Source: Halochromatium salexigens | Lineage (GTDB): Bacteria; Pseudomonadota; Gammaproteobacteria; Chromatiales; Chromatiaceae | Direction: 5' to 3' | DNA length: 55,887 bases | Assembly (NCBI RefSeq): GCF_016653295.1 | Contig: NZ_NHSF01000059.1 | Coordinates: forward strand, 421,850 to 477,736 | Shown: positions 25,327 to 34,738 of the stretch, piece by piece | Numbering within the stretch: position 1 is the first letter of the stretch | Layout of the letters: the number at the start of each line of letters is the position of its first letter | Made by a program: the position numbers and the translations under genes | Notes under the pieces: generated by a model | What the model was told of the DNA's origin: nothing | Seen by the model: the letters and a program-made list of their open reading frames with translations, nothing else | Database searches by the model: none

Positions 25327-28143
25327 GTGTCGCTGATCATCAATTCGCCGTACCTCTGCCCGACCCAGCACTGGATCGACGGCGAGGGCGGCCAGCTCGC
25401 GATCAAACCCGAGCGGCGGCCAGCGAGCTACGAGGTCTTCGACGCGCGCAACCATACCAAGCGCACCGAGGTGCTGGCACTGGTCAACAGCATCCGCGCC
25501 CGGGTCGACGCCTGGCGCGCCGCCGACTGGCCCGGTATCACCATCATCACGCGCAAGCTGCTCGAGCACTGGCACGCGCGCACCGGCGAGCTACTGGCCT
25601 CGGTGGACAAGACGCCCGAGCCGCCCTACCCCTTCTATTTCTGCCAGCTCGAGGCCATCGAGACCCTGATCTGGTGGATCGAGGGCGCGGCCGCCTACAA
25701 GCAGGGCATCGCGATCCCCGGCGATGGCGGCCCCTGGCCGCGGCTGTGCAACAAGATGGCCACCGGCGCCGGCAAGACCACGCTGATGGCGATGATCATC
25801 ACCTGGCAGGTCCTGAACGCGCTGACCTACCCGAAGCGCCGCAAGGATTTCAGCCGCGCGGTGCTGATCGTCACGCCGGGGCTCACCGTAAAGGAGCGGC
25901 TGCAGGTGCTGCTGCCGCGCGCGGGCAGCTACTACGACAGCTTCAATCTGTGCCCGTCCGAGGCGCTGCGCCAGAAGCTCAATCAGGCCGAGGTGCTGAT
26001 CGAGAACTGGCATACGTTGATGCCGCTGAAGGAGGCCGACCGCTCGGTGGTCAAGAAAGGCCGCGAGTCGGACGAGGCCTATACCCGCCGGGTGCTGGGC
26101 AAGCTGAGCCAGTACAAGGATCTCATCGTCATCAACGACGAGGCGCACCATGCCTATCGCAAGCCGGCCGAGCTGAAGATCAGCAAGCAGCGGGCCGCCG
26201 AACAGGGCATCGACCTAGACGAGGCGACGCGCTGGATCGAGGGCCTGGACCGCATCCACGAGACTCGTCGCATCCAGCGCTGCTTCGATCTCTCGGCGAC
26301 TCCCTTCGCGCCGACCGGCAAGAAGAGCACGGATACGGCACTGTTCGACTGGATCATCTCGGATTTCGGCCTCAACGACGCGATCGAGGCCGGTCTGGTC
26401 AAGACCCCGCGCGTGGTGGTACGCGATGATGCGCTGCCCGACGCCAAGACACTGCGCTCGAAGCTCTATCACCTCTATCGCGACCCCTCGGTTGCCGAGG
26501 ATCTGAATCGGGCCAAGGCCGAGCCGCACGAGGCGCTGCCGAAGCTGGTGCAGGATGCCTACACCCTGCTCGGCGCCGACTGGCGCGACACCCGGCGACA
26601 GTGGCGCGACGCCGGCCATGTCTCGCCCCCGGTGATGCTGACGGTCTGCAATCGCACCGAGACCGCAGCGCGCATCGAGCACTCTTTCAACCAGGGCGAC
26701 GCGCACTGGCCCGAGCTGCAGGCGCCGACGCGCACCTTGCGCGTCGACTCCAAGGTGCTGGACAAGGCCGAGGTCGGCGAGACCGCGACCGCCGACAAGG
26801 ATTACGAGACGCGCCTGCGGGCGATCATCGCGGCGGCGGATCTGCCCGACACCCGCCGCCAACAACTGCTGGCGCTGAAGAAGGAGGAGCTACTGCGCGA
26901 GATCGTCGATAGCGTCGGCAAGCCGGGCGCGGCCGGTCAGGATCTGCAGAACGTCATCTCGGTGGCGATGCTCTCCGAGGGCTGGGATGCGAAGAACGTC
27001 ACCCACATCATGGGGCTGCGCGCCTTCACCTCGCAGCTGCTCTGCGAGCAAGTAGTAGGCCGTGGCCTGCGCCGCGTGTCCTATGACACCGACGCCAATG
27101 GGCTGTTCTTGCCCGAATACGTCAATGTCTTCGGCGTGCCGCTCTCGATCTCGGAGACCGGCGATGGCGGCGATCCGCCGCCGCCACCCAAGCCGACGAC
27201 GCAGATCGAGGTCATCCCCGAGCGGGCGCATCTGGAGATCCGCTGGCCGAATGTGCTGCGGATCGAATCGGTCGTGACGCCACAGCTGACGATCGACTGG
27301 GACCAGGTCGCGCCCTTGGTGCTCGATCCCGCCAGCACGCCGATCAGCGCCGAGCTGGCCCCGGCGCTCGGCGGCGCCACCGACATGGGTAAGGTCACCG
27401 CCATCGACCTGGAACAACTGCCGGATGGATTCCGGCTGCAACGGCTGATGTTTCAGGCCACCCGCAAGGCCTGCGCCGAGCTGCGCCACGGCTTTTCCGG
27501 CACGCCAGACTATTTGGCGGTGCAGCTGGTGCGGATCATCGAGGCGTTTCTGCGCTCCGACCGGTTGCGGATTCCATCGCGCTTCCACTCGGACCCGCTG
27601 CGCCGGCGCATCCTCATCGCCCTCAACATCGACCTGCTGGTGCAGCACCTGCTCAGCCAGGTGCGCGAGCAGAACACCGAGCAGCTGACACCGGTCTTCG
27701 ACGAAGAGGATCCGATCGGGGCGACCAGTCAGATGCGGACCTGGTACACGAGCAAGCCCTGTTTCCCAACGCAGAAGTCACAGATCAGCCATCTGGTTGG
27801 AGACTCGGCCTGGGAGGGCCATGCAGCGAATGTTCTGGAGTCGCGCGATGAGGTCATCGCCTACGCCAAGAACGATCATCTCGGCTTTCAGATCTACTAC
27901 CTGTGGGCCGGCTCAAGGCGGCGCTATGTGCCGGATTTCCTGATCCGTCTCGCCAACGGCCAACAGCTCGCGCTCGAGATCAAAGGCACCGACAGCCCGC
28001 AGAATCAGGCCAAGCGCGAGGCGCTGAGCGAATGGGTCAGCGCCATCAACAGCAGCGGCGGCTTCGGGCACTGGGCCTGGGATGTCGCCTTTCAGCCCAG
28101 TGAGGTGCAGGACATCATCACCAAGCATGCGGAAGCGCGTTGA
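25327..28143 (+). CDS. Type III-like restriction enzyme (DEAD/DEAH helicase with PD-(D/E)XK nuclease)
   Basis: A 938-residue restriction subunit. Superfamily 2 helicase motifs are TGAGKT (146-151), DEAH (271-274), SAT (323-325) and VVGRGLRR (576-583). The C-terminus holds a PD-(D/E)XK nuclease: P869-D870 in YVPDFLIRL and E884-I-K886 in LEIKG. All catalytic residues are present, so the enzyme looks active. The GTG start at 25327 has GAGGA eight nt upstream inside the mod gene. I recall a family of this layout named after Bordetella protein BPTD_3080, but cannot confirm it. With the upstream methyltransferase it forms a complete two-gene defence system. Confidence 0.92.
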   Translation: MSLIINSPYLCPTQHWIDGEGGQLAIKPERRPASYEVFDARNHTKRTEVLALVNSIRARVDAWRAADWPGITIITRKLLEHWHARTGELLASVDKTPEPPYPFYFCQLEAIETLIWWIEGAAAYKQGIAIPGDGGPWPRLCNKMATGAGKTTLMAMIITWQVLNALTYPKRRKDFSRAVLIVTPGLTVKERLQVLLPRAGSYYDSFNLCPSEALRQKLNQAEVLIENWHTLMPLKEADRSVVKKGRESDEAYTRRVLGKLSQYKDLIVINDEAHHAYRKPAELKISKQRAAEQGIDLDEATRWIEGLDRIHETRRIQRCFDLSATPFAPTGKKSTDTALFDWIISDFGLNDAIEAGLVKTPRVVVRDDALPDAKTLRSKLYHLYRDPSVAEDLNRAKAEPHEALPKLVQDAYTLLGADWRDTRRQWRDAGHVSPPVMLTVCNRTETAARIEHSFNQGDAHWPELQAPTRTLRVDSKVLDKAEVGETATADKDYETRLRAIIAAADLPDTRRQQLLALKKEELLREIVDSVGKPGAAGQDLQNVISVAMLSEGWDAKNVTHIMGLRAFTSQLLCEQVVGRGLRRVSYDTDANGLFLPEYVNVFGVPLSISETGDGGDPPPPPKPTTQIEVIPERAHLEIRWPNVLRIESVVTPQLTIDWDQVAPLVLDPASTPISAELAPALGGATDMGKVTAIDLEQLPDGFRLQRLMFQATRKACAELRHGFSGTPDYLAVQLVRIIEAFLRSDRLRIPSRFHSDPLRRRILIALNIDLLVQHLLSQVREQNTEQLTPVFDEEDPIGATSQMRTWYTSKPCFPTQKSQISHLVGDSAWEGHAANVLESRDEVIAYAKNDHLGFQIYYLWAGSRRRYVPDFLIRLANGQQLALEIKGTDSPQNQAKREALSEWVSAINSSGGFGHWAWDVAFQPSEVQDIITKHAEAR

Positions 28144-28172
28144 TGGACCGCCCCTCTTTCGTTCAGCAAGGC

Positions 28173-28215
28173 GCGATCTGGCATTACATCATCACCAGCA
28201 TAACGCCAGCATCGC
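28173..28215. terminator. Hairpin between convergent res and nrdG
   Basis: GCGATCTGGC (28173-28182) can pair with GCCAG-C-ATCGC (28205-28215), a 10-bp stem with one bulged base and a 22-nt loop. It sits between the converging restriction gene and nrdG, touching the nrdG stop. There is no T run on either strand, so it is a weak bidirectional terminator candidate at most. Confidence 0.35.
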
Positions 28216-28217
28216 CT

Positions 28218-28973
28218 TCAGGCCGCGCGCAGCTCGAAATGCAGGAATGGATTGGGCAGTCCGCCCTCAGGGTCCTCAAGACTCGCGGCATTGGATAGCG
28301 CATGCTTGGAAAAATGACGCAGTTGATGGCACAGCGCGGGCTCCAGCAGATGAGCGGATTGTGCCTGCTGCAAGGCGTAATGGGTCACGCCGGCCTTGGC
28401 CAGCTTGTGCATCAGCCGAGAGAGATAGGCATCGTCATCGAGCCCCGGCATCGGTGTGGTCCGTACCTCCAGTGAGACCCTGGCTTCGAGCAGCAGCGCC
28501 AGGCTCTGCCAAGCCTGCTCGCCAGAGCCGGGCACACCGGTCACCTGGGGATAGTCTTCGGGTAAGGCCTTGATATCCAGCCCGACCCAATCGAGCAGCG
28601 GCAGCAGGCTGGGCAAGCGCTGCGGATAAGGACCACCGGTATGCAGCCCAACCTTGAAGCCGAGCGCGCGCACCTCGGCCATCGCAGCGGCGAGCGCGGA
28701 CTGCGCGGTCGGCTCGCCGCCGCTGAAGACCACCGCATCGAGCAGACCACGGCGAGATTTCAGCCGCTCGAGCACCTCGGCCCAGGTGATCGCCTCCCGC
28801 CCCCTGCCCTCGGGCGCGGCCTCCAGCAGATCGCCGTTATGGCAATACGGGCAGCGCCAAGGACAGCCTTGGCAGTAGACCACGGCCGCGAGTTCGCCCG
28901 GATAATCGACGCTGGTCAGCGGCGTCAGTCCGCCGAGCTGGAGCGCATTGGCAGCGGGCTGGGGCTGGATCAT
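28218..28973 (-). CDS. nrdG: Anaerobic ribonucleotide reductase activating enzyme (radical SAM)
   Basis: Generates the glycyl radical on the class III ribonucleotide reductase using S-adenosylmethionine. The radical SAM cluster motif is CPWRCPYC (Cys-x3-Cys-x2-Cys) in YCQGCPWRCPYCHNGDL, and the GGEP motif is FSGGEPTAQ. At 251 residues it is longer than E. coli NrdG (about 155) and belongs to the longer NrdG type that starts GGLTPLTSVDYPGELAAVV. It lies 10 bp downstream of the glycyl-radical domain gene, which is the substrate of its chemistry. The last about 30 residues are not recognised. Confidence 0.93.
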   Translation of the reverse strand: MIQPQPAANALQLGGLTPLTSVDYPGELAAVVYCQGCPWRCPYCHNGDLLEAAPEGRGREAITWAEVLERLKSRRGLLDAVVFSGGEPTAQSALAAAMAEVRALGFKVGLHTGGPYPQRLPSLLPLLDWVGLDIKALPEDYPQVTGVPGSGEQAWQSLALLLEARVSLEVRTTPMPGLDDDAYLSRLMHKLAKAGVTHYALQQAQSAHLLEPALCHQLRHFSKHALSNAASLEDPEGGLPNPFLHFELRAA

Positions 28974-28983
28974 GGCCTATCGC

Positions 28984-29256
28984 TCAGGCGGCTTCGCGCT
29001 GTGTGTCCTCGCAACACCGTTCTTCGGAGTGCGTCTCTGCGAAATGCGGATGTGAGCGCTGGTCCACGCTCTGGCGCGCATCCGGGCGACCGGCAGGCCG
29101 CTCCTGAAAATAGGTGCGCTCCTGATGCTCGGCCTGCTTGCCGCGATTGAAGGCGGAGACTGGCCGGTGATACCCCATCACCCGGGTCCAGACCTCACAG
29201 CGGGTGCGCTCTTCGTCGCGCAGCTCGATGGTCGGTTCGACGGTGTTCTCTTTCAT
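28984..29256 (-). CDS. Separate glycyl-radical domain of class III ribonucleotide reductase
   Basis: A 90-residue protein. Residues 19-50 read RCEVWTRVMGYHRPVSAFN then RGKQAEHQERTYF, the C-terminal glycyl-radical loop of NrdD; E. coli NrdD ends RVCGY with the radical Gly and then NAGKQEE. The radical residue would be G28. The upstream NrdD chain stops before this loop, so this looks like a detached domain comparable in principle to the YfiD/GrcA spare part of pyruvate formate-lyase. It has its own start with AGAGGAG six nt upstream and sits 170 bp after nrdD and 10 bp before nrdG. The tail is His/Glu-rich with two cysteines (ERCCEDTQ). Residual doubt: function rests on motif reading. Confidence 0.85.
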   Translation of the reverse strand: MKENTVEPTIELRDEERTRCEVWTRVMGYHRPVSAFNRGKQAEHQERTYFQERPAGRPDARQSVDQRSHPHFAETHSEERCCEDTQREAA

Positions 29257-29426
29257 CTCGTACTCCTCTAATCGTGTAGCGATTGATCGCGATACTGCGG
29301 TCTGCGTGTCGACCGCTATCGCTTGCTCAGTTTTGCGTTGGATGTTGCTTGCCCCGCGAGGGCCGGCCCGTGCTGGGATCAGCACCCTCGAGAGCCGACG
29401 CGACCGACAGCCTGCGTGGCGAGCAC

Positions 29427-31466
29427 TCAGGCCGTCGCCGCTTGCAGCTCGGCGCGTTTTTTCTCGATCAGCTCGGCATCGCACTTGGGACAGAATTCGT
29501 GCTCGCCGGCAAGATAGCCATGGGTGGGACAGACCGAGAAGATCGGCGTCACCGTGATATACGGTAGCCGAAAGTGGGTCAGCGCGCGCTGGACGAGGCG
29601 CTTGCAGGCCTCGGTCGAGCCGATACGCTCACCCATGTACAGGTGCAGCACGGTGCCGCCGGTGTACTTGGTTTGCAGCGCATCCTGCGCCGCCAGGGCC
29701 TCGAAGGCGTCGTCGGTGTAGCCGACCGGCAGCTGCGAGGAGTTGGTGTAGTACGGCGCCTCCTCGGTTCCGGCCTGCAGGATGCCCGGGTAGCGCTTCT
29801 TGTCCTCGCGCGCGAAGCGATAGGTCGTGCCCTCGGCCGGCGTCGCCTCCAGGTTATACATATGCCCAGTCTCTTCCTGGAACTCGACCATCCGCGCACG
29901 CACGTGATCGAGCAGTCGGCAGGCGAAGGCATGGCCCCACTCGGTGGTGATGTCGTCGGTATCCGCCGTGAAGTTGCGGATCAGCTCGTTGATGCCATTC
30001 ACGCCGAGCGTGCTGAAGTGATTGCGCAGGGTGCCGAGATAGCGCTTGGTATAAGGGAAGAGCCCGGCATCCATGTGGCGCTGGATCACCTTGCGCTTCA
30101 GCTCCAGGCTCTTCTTCGCCAGCTCCATCAGCTCATCGAGGCGCCGCAGCAGCCCGGCCTCGTCGCCGCGATGGGTATAACCGAGCCGCGCGCAGTTGAT
30201 GGTCACCACGCCGAGCGAGCCGGTCTGCTCAGCCGAACCGAACAGGCCATTGCCGCGCTTGAGCAGCTCGCTGAGATCGAGCTGCAGCCGGCAGCACATC
30301 GAGCGCACCATGTTCGGCGACAGCTCGGAATTGAGGAAGTTCTGAAAATAGGGCAAGCCATATTTGGCCGTCATCTCGAACAGATGCTCGGCATTCTCGC
30401 TATCCCAGGGGAAATCCTCGGTGATGTTGTAGGTCGGGATCGGGAAGGTGAAGATGCGCCCCTTGGCATCGCCCTCGGTCATCACCGCGATGTAAGCGCG
30501 GTTGATCATGTCCATCTCGGCCTGCAGCTCGCCGTAGGTGAACGGCTGCTCGACGCCACCGATCACCGGCACCTGCTCGCGCAGATCCTCCGGGCAGACC
30601 CAATCGAAGGTGAGATTCGTGAACGGCGTCTGTGTGCCCCAACGCGACGGCACATTGAGGTTGTAGATCAACTCCTGGATGTACTGCTTGACGCGCGGAT
30701 AGTCGAGCCCATCGACGCGAATATAGGGCGCCATGTAGGTATCGAAGCTCGAGAACGCCTGCGCACCAGCCCACTCGTTCTGCAAGGTGCCGAGGAAATT
30801 GACGATCTGCCCGACCGCGCTCGACATGTGCCTGGGTGGCCCGGCCTCGACCCGGCCCGGCACGCCATTCAGCCCTTCAGCCAGCAGTGTGCGCAACGAC
30901 CAACCGGCGCAATAGCCGGCGAGCATGTCGAGATCATGGATGTGCATATCGCCCTCGCGATGCGCCTCGCCGACCTGCGGCGGATAGACATGCGAGAGCC
31001 AGTAGTTGGCGATCATCTTGCCCGAGGTGTTCAGGATCAGCCCGCCGAGTGAATAGCCTTGGTTGGCATTGGCCGAGACCCGCCAGTCGGAGCGATCCAG
31101 ATACTCGTTGATCGAGCTGGTGACATCGACCAGCGTGCGACGATCGGCGCGCAGCTTGGCGCGCTGCTCGCGGTAGACGATGTAGGAGCGCGCGGTCTCG
31201 AAATGGTTGGCGCTGATCAGGGTCTGCTCGACGACATCCTGGATGCCCTCGATGTCCGGGCTGCGGCTCTCGCCATACCGATGCGCGAGCACCTTGATCA
31301 CTTGCGCGGTCAGCAGTTGCGCCTCCATCTCGCCGAACTCCCCAGTCGCCTGTCCGGCGCGCACGATCGCCGACTCGATCTTCGAGGCGTCGAAGACGAC
31401 CTGCTCGCCATCGCGCTTGGTGACGCGGGTTGGCAGGGTCGCAAGCGAGGAGGCGGAGGTCGACAT
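29427..31466 (-). CDS. nrdD: Anaerobic ribonucleoside-triphosphate reductase, large chain
   Basis: Reduces ribonucleotides to deoxyribonucleotides without oxygen. The chosen ATG at 31466 (MSTSASSLATLP) gives 679 residues; an open frame to 31556 adds an unlike N-terminus. Residues about 10-100 are an ATP-cone allosteric domain (VTKRDGEQVVFDASKIESAI). Catalytic-domain cysteines are seen in SMCCRLQLD and TINCARLGY. The C-terminus ends in a metal-binding type motif (CPTHGYLAGEHEFCPKCDAEL) and then a short helix, with no RVxGY glycyl-radical loop; that loop is on the next gene. A FNR-like box lies about 90 bp upstream. The nrdD-radical domain-nrdG order suggests one operon. Confidence 0.93.
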   Translation of the reverse strand: MSTSASSLATLPTRVTKRDGEQVVFDASKIESAIVRAGQATGEFGEMEAQLLTAQVIKVLAHRYGESRSPDIEGIQDVVEQTLISANHFETARSYIVYREQRAKLRADRRTLVDVTSSINEYLDRSDWRVSANANQGYSLGGLILNTSGKMIANYWLSHVYPPQVGEAHREGDMHIHDLDMLAGYCAGWSLRTLLAEGLNGVPGRVEAGPPRHMSSAVGQIVNFLGTLQNEWAGAQAFSSFDTYMAPYIRVDGLDYPRVKQYIQELIYNLNVPSRWGTQTPFTNLTFDWVCPEDLREQVPVIGGVEQPFTYGELQAEMDMINRAYIAVMTEGDAKGRIFTFPIPTYNITEDFPWDSENAEHLFEMTAKYGLPYFQNFLNSELSPNMVRSMCCRLQLDLSELLKRGNGLFGSAEQTGSLGVVTINCARLGYTHRGDEAGLLRRLDELMELAKKSLELKRKVIQRHMDAGLFPYTKRYLGTLRNHFSTLGVNGINELIRNFTADTDDITTEWGHAFACRLLDHVRARMVEFQEETGHMYNLEATPAEGTTYRFAREDKKRYPGILQAGTEEAPYYTNSSQLPVGYTDDAFEALAAQDALQTKYTGGTVLHLYMGERIGSTEACKRLVQRALTHFRLPYITVTPIFSVCPTHGYLAGEHEFCPKCDAELIEKKRAELQAATA

Positions 31467-31511
31467 GATTTGGAGATTCCCGAACGAAAGACACAAGATA
31501 TTGTGTTCGAG

Positions 31512-31571
31512 AGTATACCTAGGCCCAGATGTAGATGATCGCCCAGATTCCATCACATTGATTCACATCAG
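31512..31571 (-). promoter_or_regulatory. FNR/Anr-like box and -10 element upstream of nrdD
   Basis: The plus strand reads TTGATTCACATCAG at 31558-31571, matching the FNR/Anr palindrome TTGAT-N4-ATCAA at 9 of 10 defined bases. On the minus strand a -10 TATACT lies at 31512-31517, which puts the box centre about 60 bp upstream of the predicted start, close to the -61.5 position used by FNR at class I promoters. This fits oxygen control of an anaerobic enzyme. The site is shared with the divergent miaB, whose regulation could also be affected. Confidence 0.55.
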
Positions 31572-31733
31572 CCCGAACGCTGATCGTCGGTCCGTGATCG
31601 ATCGCCGCGGGGGGTATCGCGATGCGCCACCGGCGAGGCGAAAACCGATTGATTCGGCTCGGCTTGACACCATGATCCCCTTTCCCGAGGATGGCCCACT
31701 CGCGCCTTTGCCCGACGCCCACCACAAGAGCCC

Positions 31734-33131
31734 ATGCCCCGCAAAGTCTTCATCCAAACCTACGGCTGTCAGATGAACGAGTACGACTCGTCACGGATGG
31801 CCGATCTGCTGCGTGAATCGCATGGGCTCGAGCGCACCGAGCGGCCCGAGGAGGCCGATGTGCTGCTGATGAACACCTGCTCGATCCGCGAGAAGGCACA
31901 AGAGAAGGTCTTCTCCCAGCTCGGGCGCTGGCGGCCCTGGAAACAGGCGCGGCCCGAGCTGGTCATCGGCGTCGGCGGTTGCGTCGCCAGCCAGGAAGGC
32001 GACGCGATTCGCGAGCGCGCGCCCTATGTCGACCTGGTGTTCGGCCCGCAGACCCTGCATCGGCTGCCGGCGATGCTCGACGCGGTCGCGCAACGACAGC
32101 AGCCGCAGGTCGATATCAGCTTCCCGGAGATCGAGAAGTTCGACCGCCTGCCCGAGCCGCGCGCCGATGGCCCGAGCGCCTTCGTCTCGGTGATGGAGGG
32201 CTGCTCCAAGTATTGCACCTATTGCGTGGTCCCCTACACGCGCGGCGAGGAGGTCAGCCGACCCTTCGACGACGTCATCGCCGAGGTCGCCAGCCTCGCC
32301 GAGCAGGGCGTGCGCGAGATCCATCTGCTCGGGCAGAACGTCAACGCCTATCGCGGCCCGATGCACGATGGCGAGTGCGCCGATCTGGCGCTGTTGATCC
32401 GCTATTGCGCGGCCATCGAGGGGATCGATCGCATCCGTTTCACCACCTCGCATCCAGTCGCGTTTTCGGACAGCCTGATCGAGGCCTATGCCGAGGTCCC
32501 GGAACTGGTCAGCTTCCTGCACCTGCCGGTGCAGAGCGGCTCGGACCGCATCCTCGGGTTGATGAAGCGTGGCCACACCGCGCTCGAGTACAAGGACAAG
32601 ATCCACCGACTGCGGCGCGCGCGCCCCGAGATCAGCCTCTCCTCGGACTTCATCGTCGGCTTCCCCGGCGAGACCGAGGCCGATTTCGAGGCCACCCTGC
32701 GTCTGATCGATGAGATCGGCTTCGACCAATCCTTCAGCTTCCTCTATAGTGCGCGCCCGGGAACCCCCGCCGCCGACTACCCAGACTTGGAGCTGGATGT
32801 GGTCAAGCAGGAACGCCTGGCGCGGCTGCAGCAACGGATCAACCAGCAGGCGCAGCAGATCAGCCGGCGAATGGTGGGCCAGGTGCAGCGGGTGCTGGTC
32901 ACTGGCCCCTCGCGCAAGGATCCGAGCCAACTCGCCGGGCGCACCGAGAACAATCGGGTGGTCAACTTTAGCGGTCCACAGGCGTTGATCGGCGACTTCG
33001 CCGACCTGCTCATCACCGAAGCGTTGCCAAACTCCTTGCGCGGCGCGCTTCAACAGACCCCGCCGGTCGCACCGGCGGGACCGATCGGCCTCGCGCCCGA
33101 GACCCGGCTCGGCGGCGGCGCCAGGCTGTAA
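31734..33131 (+). CDS. miaB: tRNA-2-methylthio-N6-dimethylallyladenosine synthase
   Basis: Radical SAM methylthiotransferase acting on i6A37 of tRNAs. The N-terminal cluster domain has cysteines in [22 protein letters not shown] and [10 protein letters not shown]. The radical SAM motif is [23 protein letters not shown]-binding domain lies at the C-terminus, after which about 30 Pro/Gly-rich residues extend the protein to 465 (E. coli 474). It heads the miaB-phoH-ybeY-corC run and is divergent from nrdD. A TTGACA at 31664-31669 could serve as -35, but the matching -10 is poor. Confidence 0.97.
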   Translation: MPRKVFIQTYGCQMNEYDSSRMADLLRESHGLERTERPEEADVLLMNTCSIREKAQEKVFSQLGRWRPWKQARPELVIGVGGCVASQEGDAIRERAPYVDLVFGPQTLHRLPAMLDAVAQRQQPQVDISFPEIEKFDRLPEPRADGPSAFVSVMEGCSKYCTYCVVPYTRGEEVSRPFDDVIAEVASLAEQGVREIHLLGQNVNAYRGPMHDGECADLALLIRYCAAIEGIDRIRFTTSHPVAFSDSLIEAYAEVPELVSFLHLPVQSGSDRILGLMKRGHTALEYKDKIHRLRRARPEISLSSDFIVGFPGETEADFEATLRLIDEIGFDQSFSFLYSARPGTPAADYPDLELDVVKQERLARLQQRINQQAQQISRRMVGQVQRVLVTGPSRKDPSQLAGRTENNRVVNFSGPQALIGDFADLLITEALPNSLRGALQQTPPVAPAGPIGLAPETRLGGGARL

Positions 33132-33141
33132 GTTCGCCGCC

Positions 33142-34120
<979 letters not shown>

Positions 34121-34143
<23 letters not shown>

Positions 34144-34738
34144 GCCGGCGGCGCCAACCGAGGCGCAGGCGCGAGAGGATCGATCAGCCTCGAGGCTTTT
34201 TCTCGACCTGCAGCAAGGGCCTCTCGATGCGCAACAGCGTGCGGTGCTCCCCGCAGCCGCCGACTTACAGCGCTGGACCCTGGCCGCGCTCGATCCTCGG
34301 CGCTCGCCCCGTCATGCGCGCATCCACTGGCCAGTGGAGCTGACCATTCGCATCACCGACGAGGCCGAGAGTGCGGCACTCAATCAGCGTTATCGCGGGC
34401 GCTCGGGGCCCACCAATATCCTCTCGTTTCCGTTCGAGCCCCCTCCCGGACTCGATTCCGGGCAGTCGGTGGACGCCGGCATCAATGCCCTGCTCGGGGA
34501 TCTGGTGATCTGCGCGCCCCTCGTGCGTCGCGAGGCGGCCGACCAGGGCAAGACCGAGACCGCCCATTGGGCGCATCTGGTGGTGCACGGTGTACTGCAC
34601 CTGCTCGGCTTCGATCACCTCACCGCCGCCGAGGCCGCGCCGATGGAAGCGCTGGAAATCACCATCCTGGCCGCGCTAGGATTCTCAACACCTTACGAAG
34701 TCAACGACGACGCCCATGACGAGCGACGACGGATCTAG
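34121..34738 (+). CDS. ybeY: Endoribonuclease YbeY
   Basis: Single-strand endoribonuclease needed for 16S rRNA 3'-end maturation and ribosome quality control. The zinc motif HGVLHLLGFDH is intact. The family segment GRSGPTNILSFPF is also present. The ATG at 34121 gives 205 residues, about 50 more than E. coli YbeY; the extra part is an N-terminal leader with no recognised motif, and a later start within it cannot be excluded. It overlaps ybeZ and corC by 23 bp each, so the three are translationally linked. Confidence 0.94.

Noticed and set aside
29257-29426. Frameshift explanation for the split nrdD
   Set aside because: The gap of 170 bp has no NrdD-like coding in any frame, the small ORF has its own strong start signal, and the large chain ends cleanly; one indel could not rejoin them.
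31664-31692. Sigma-70 promoter for miaB starting with TTGACA
   Set aside because: The -35 is perfect, but the hexamer 17 bp on (GAGGAT) is a poor -10; too weak to list.
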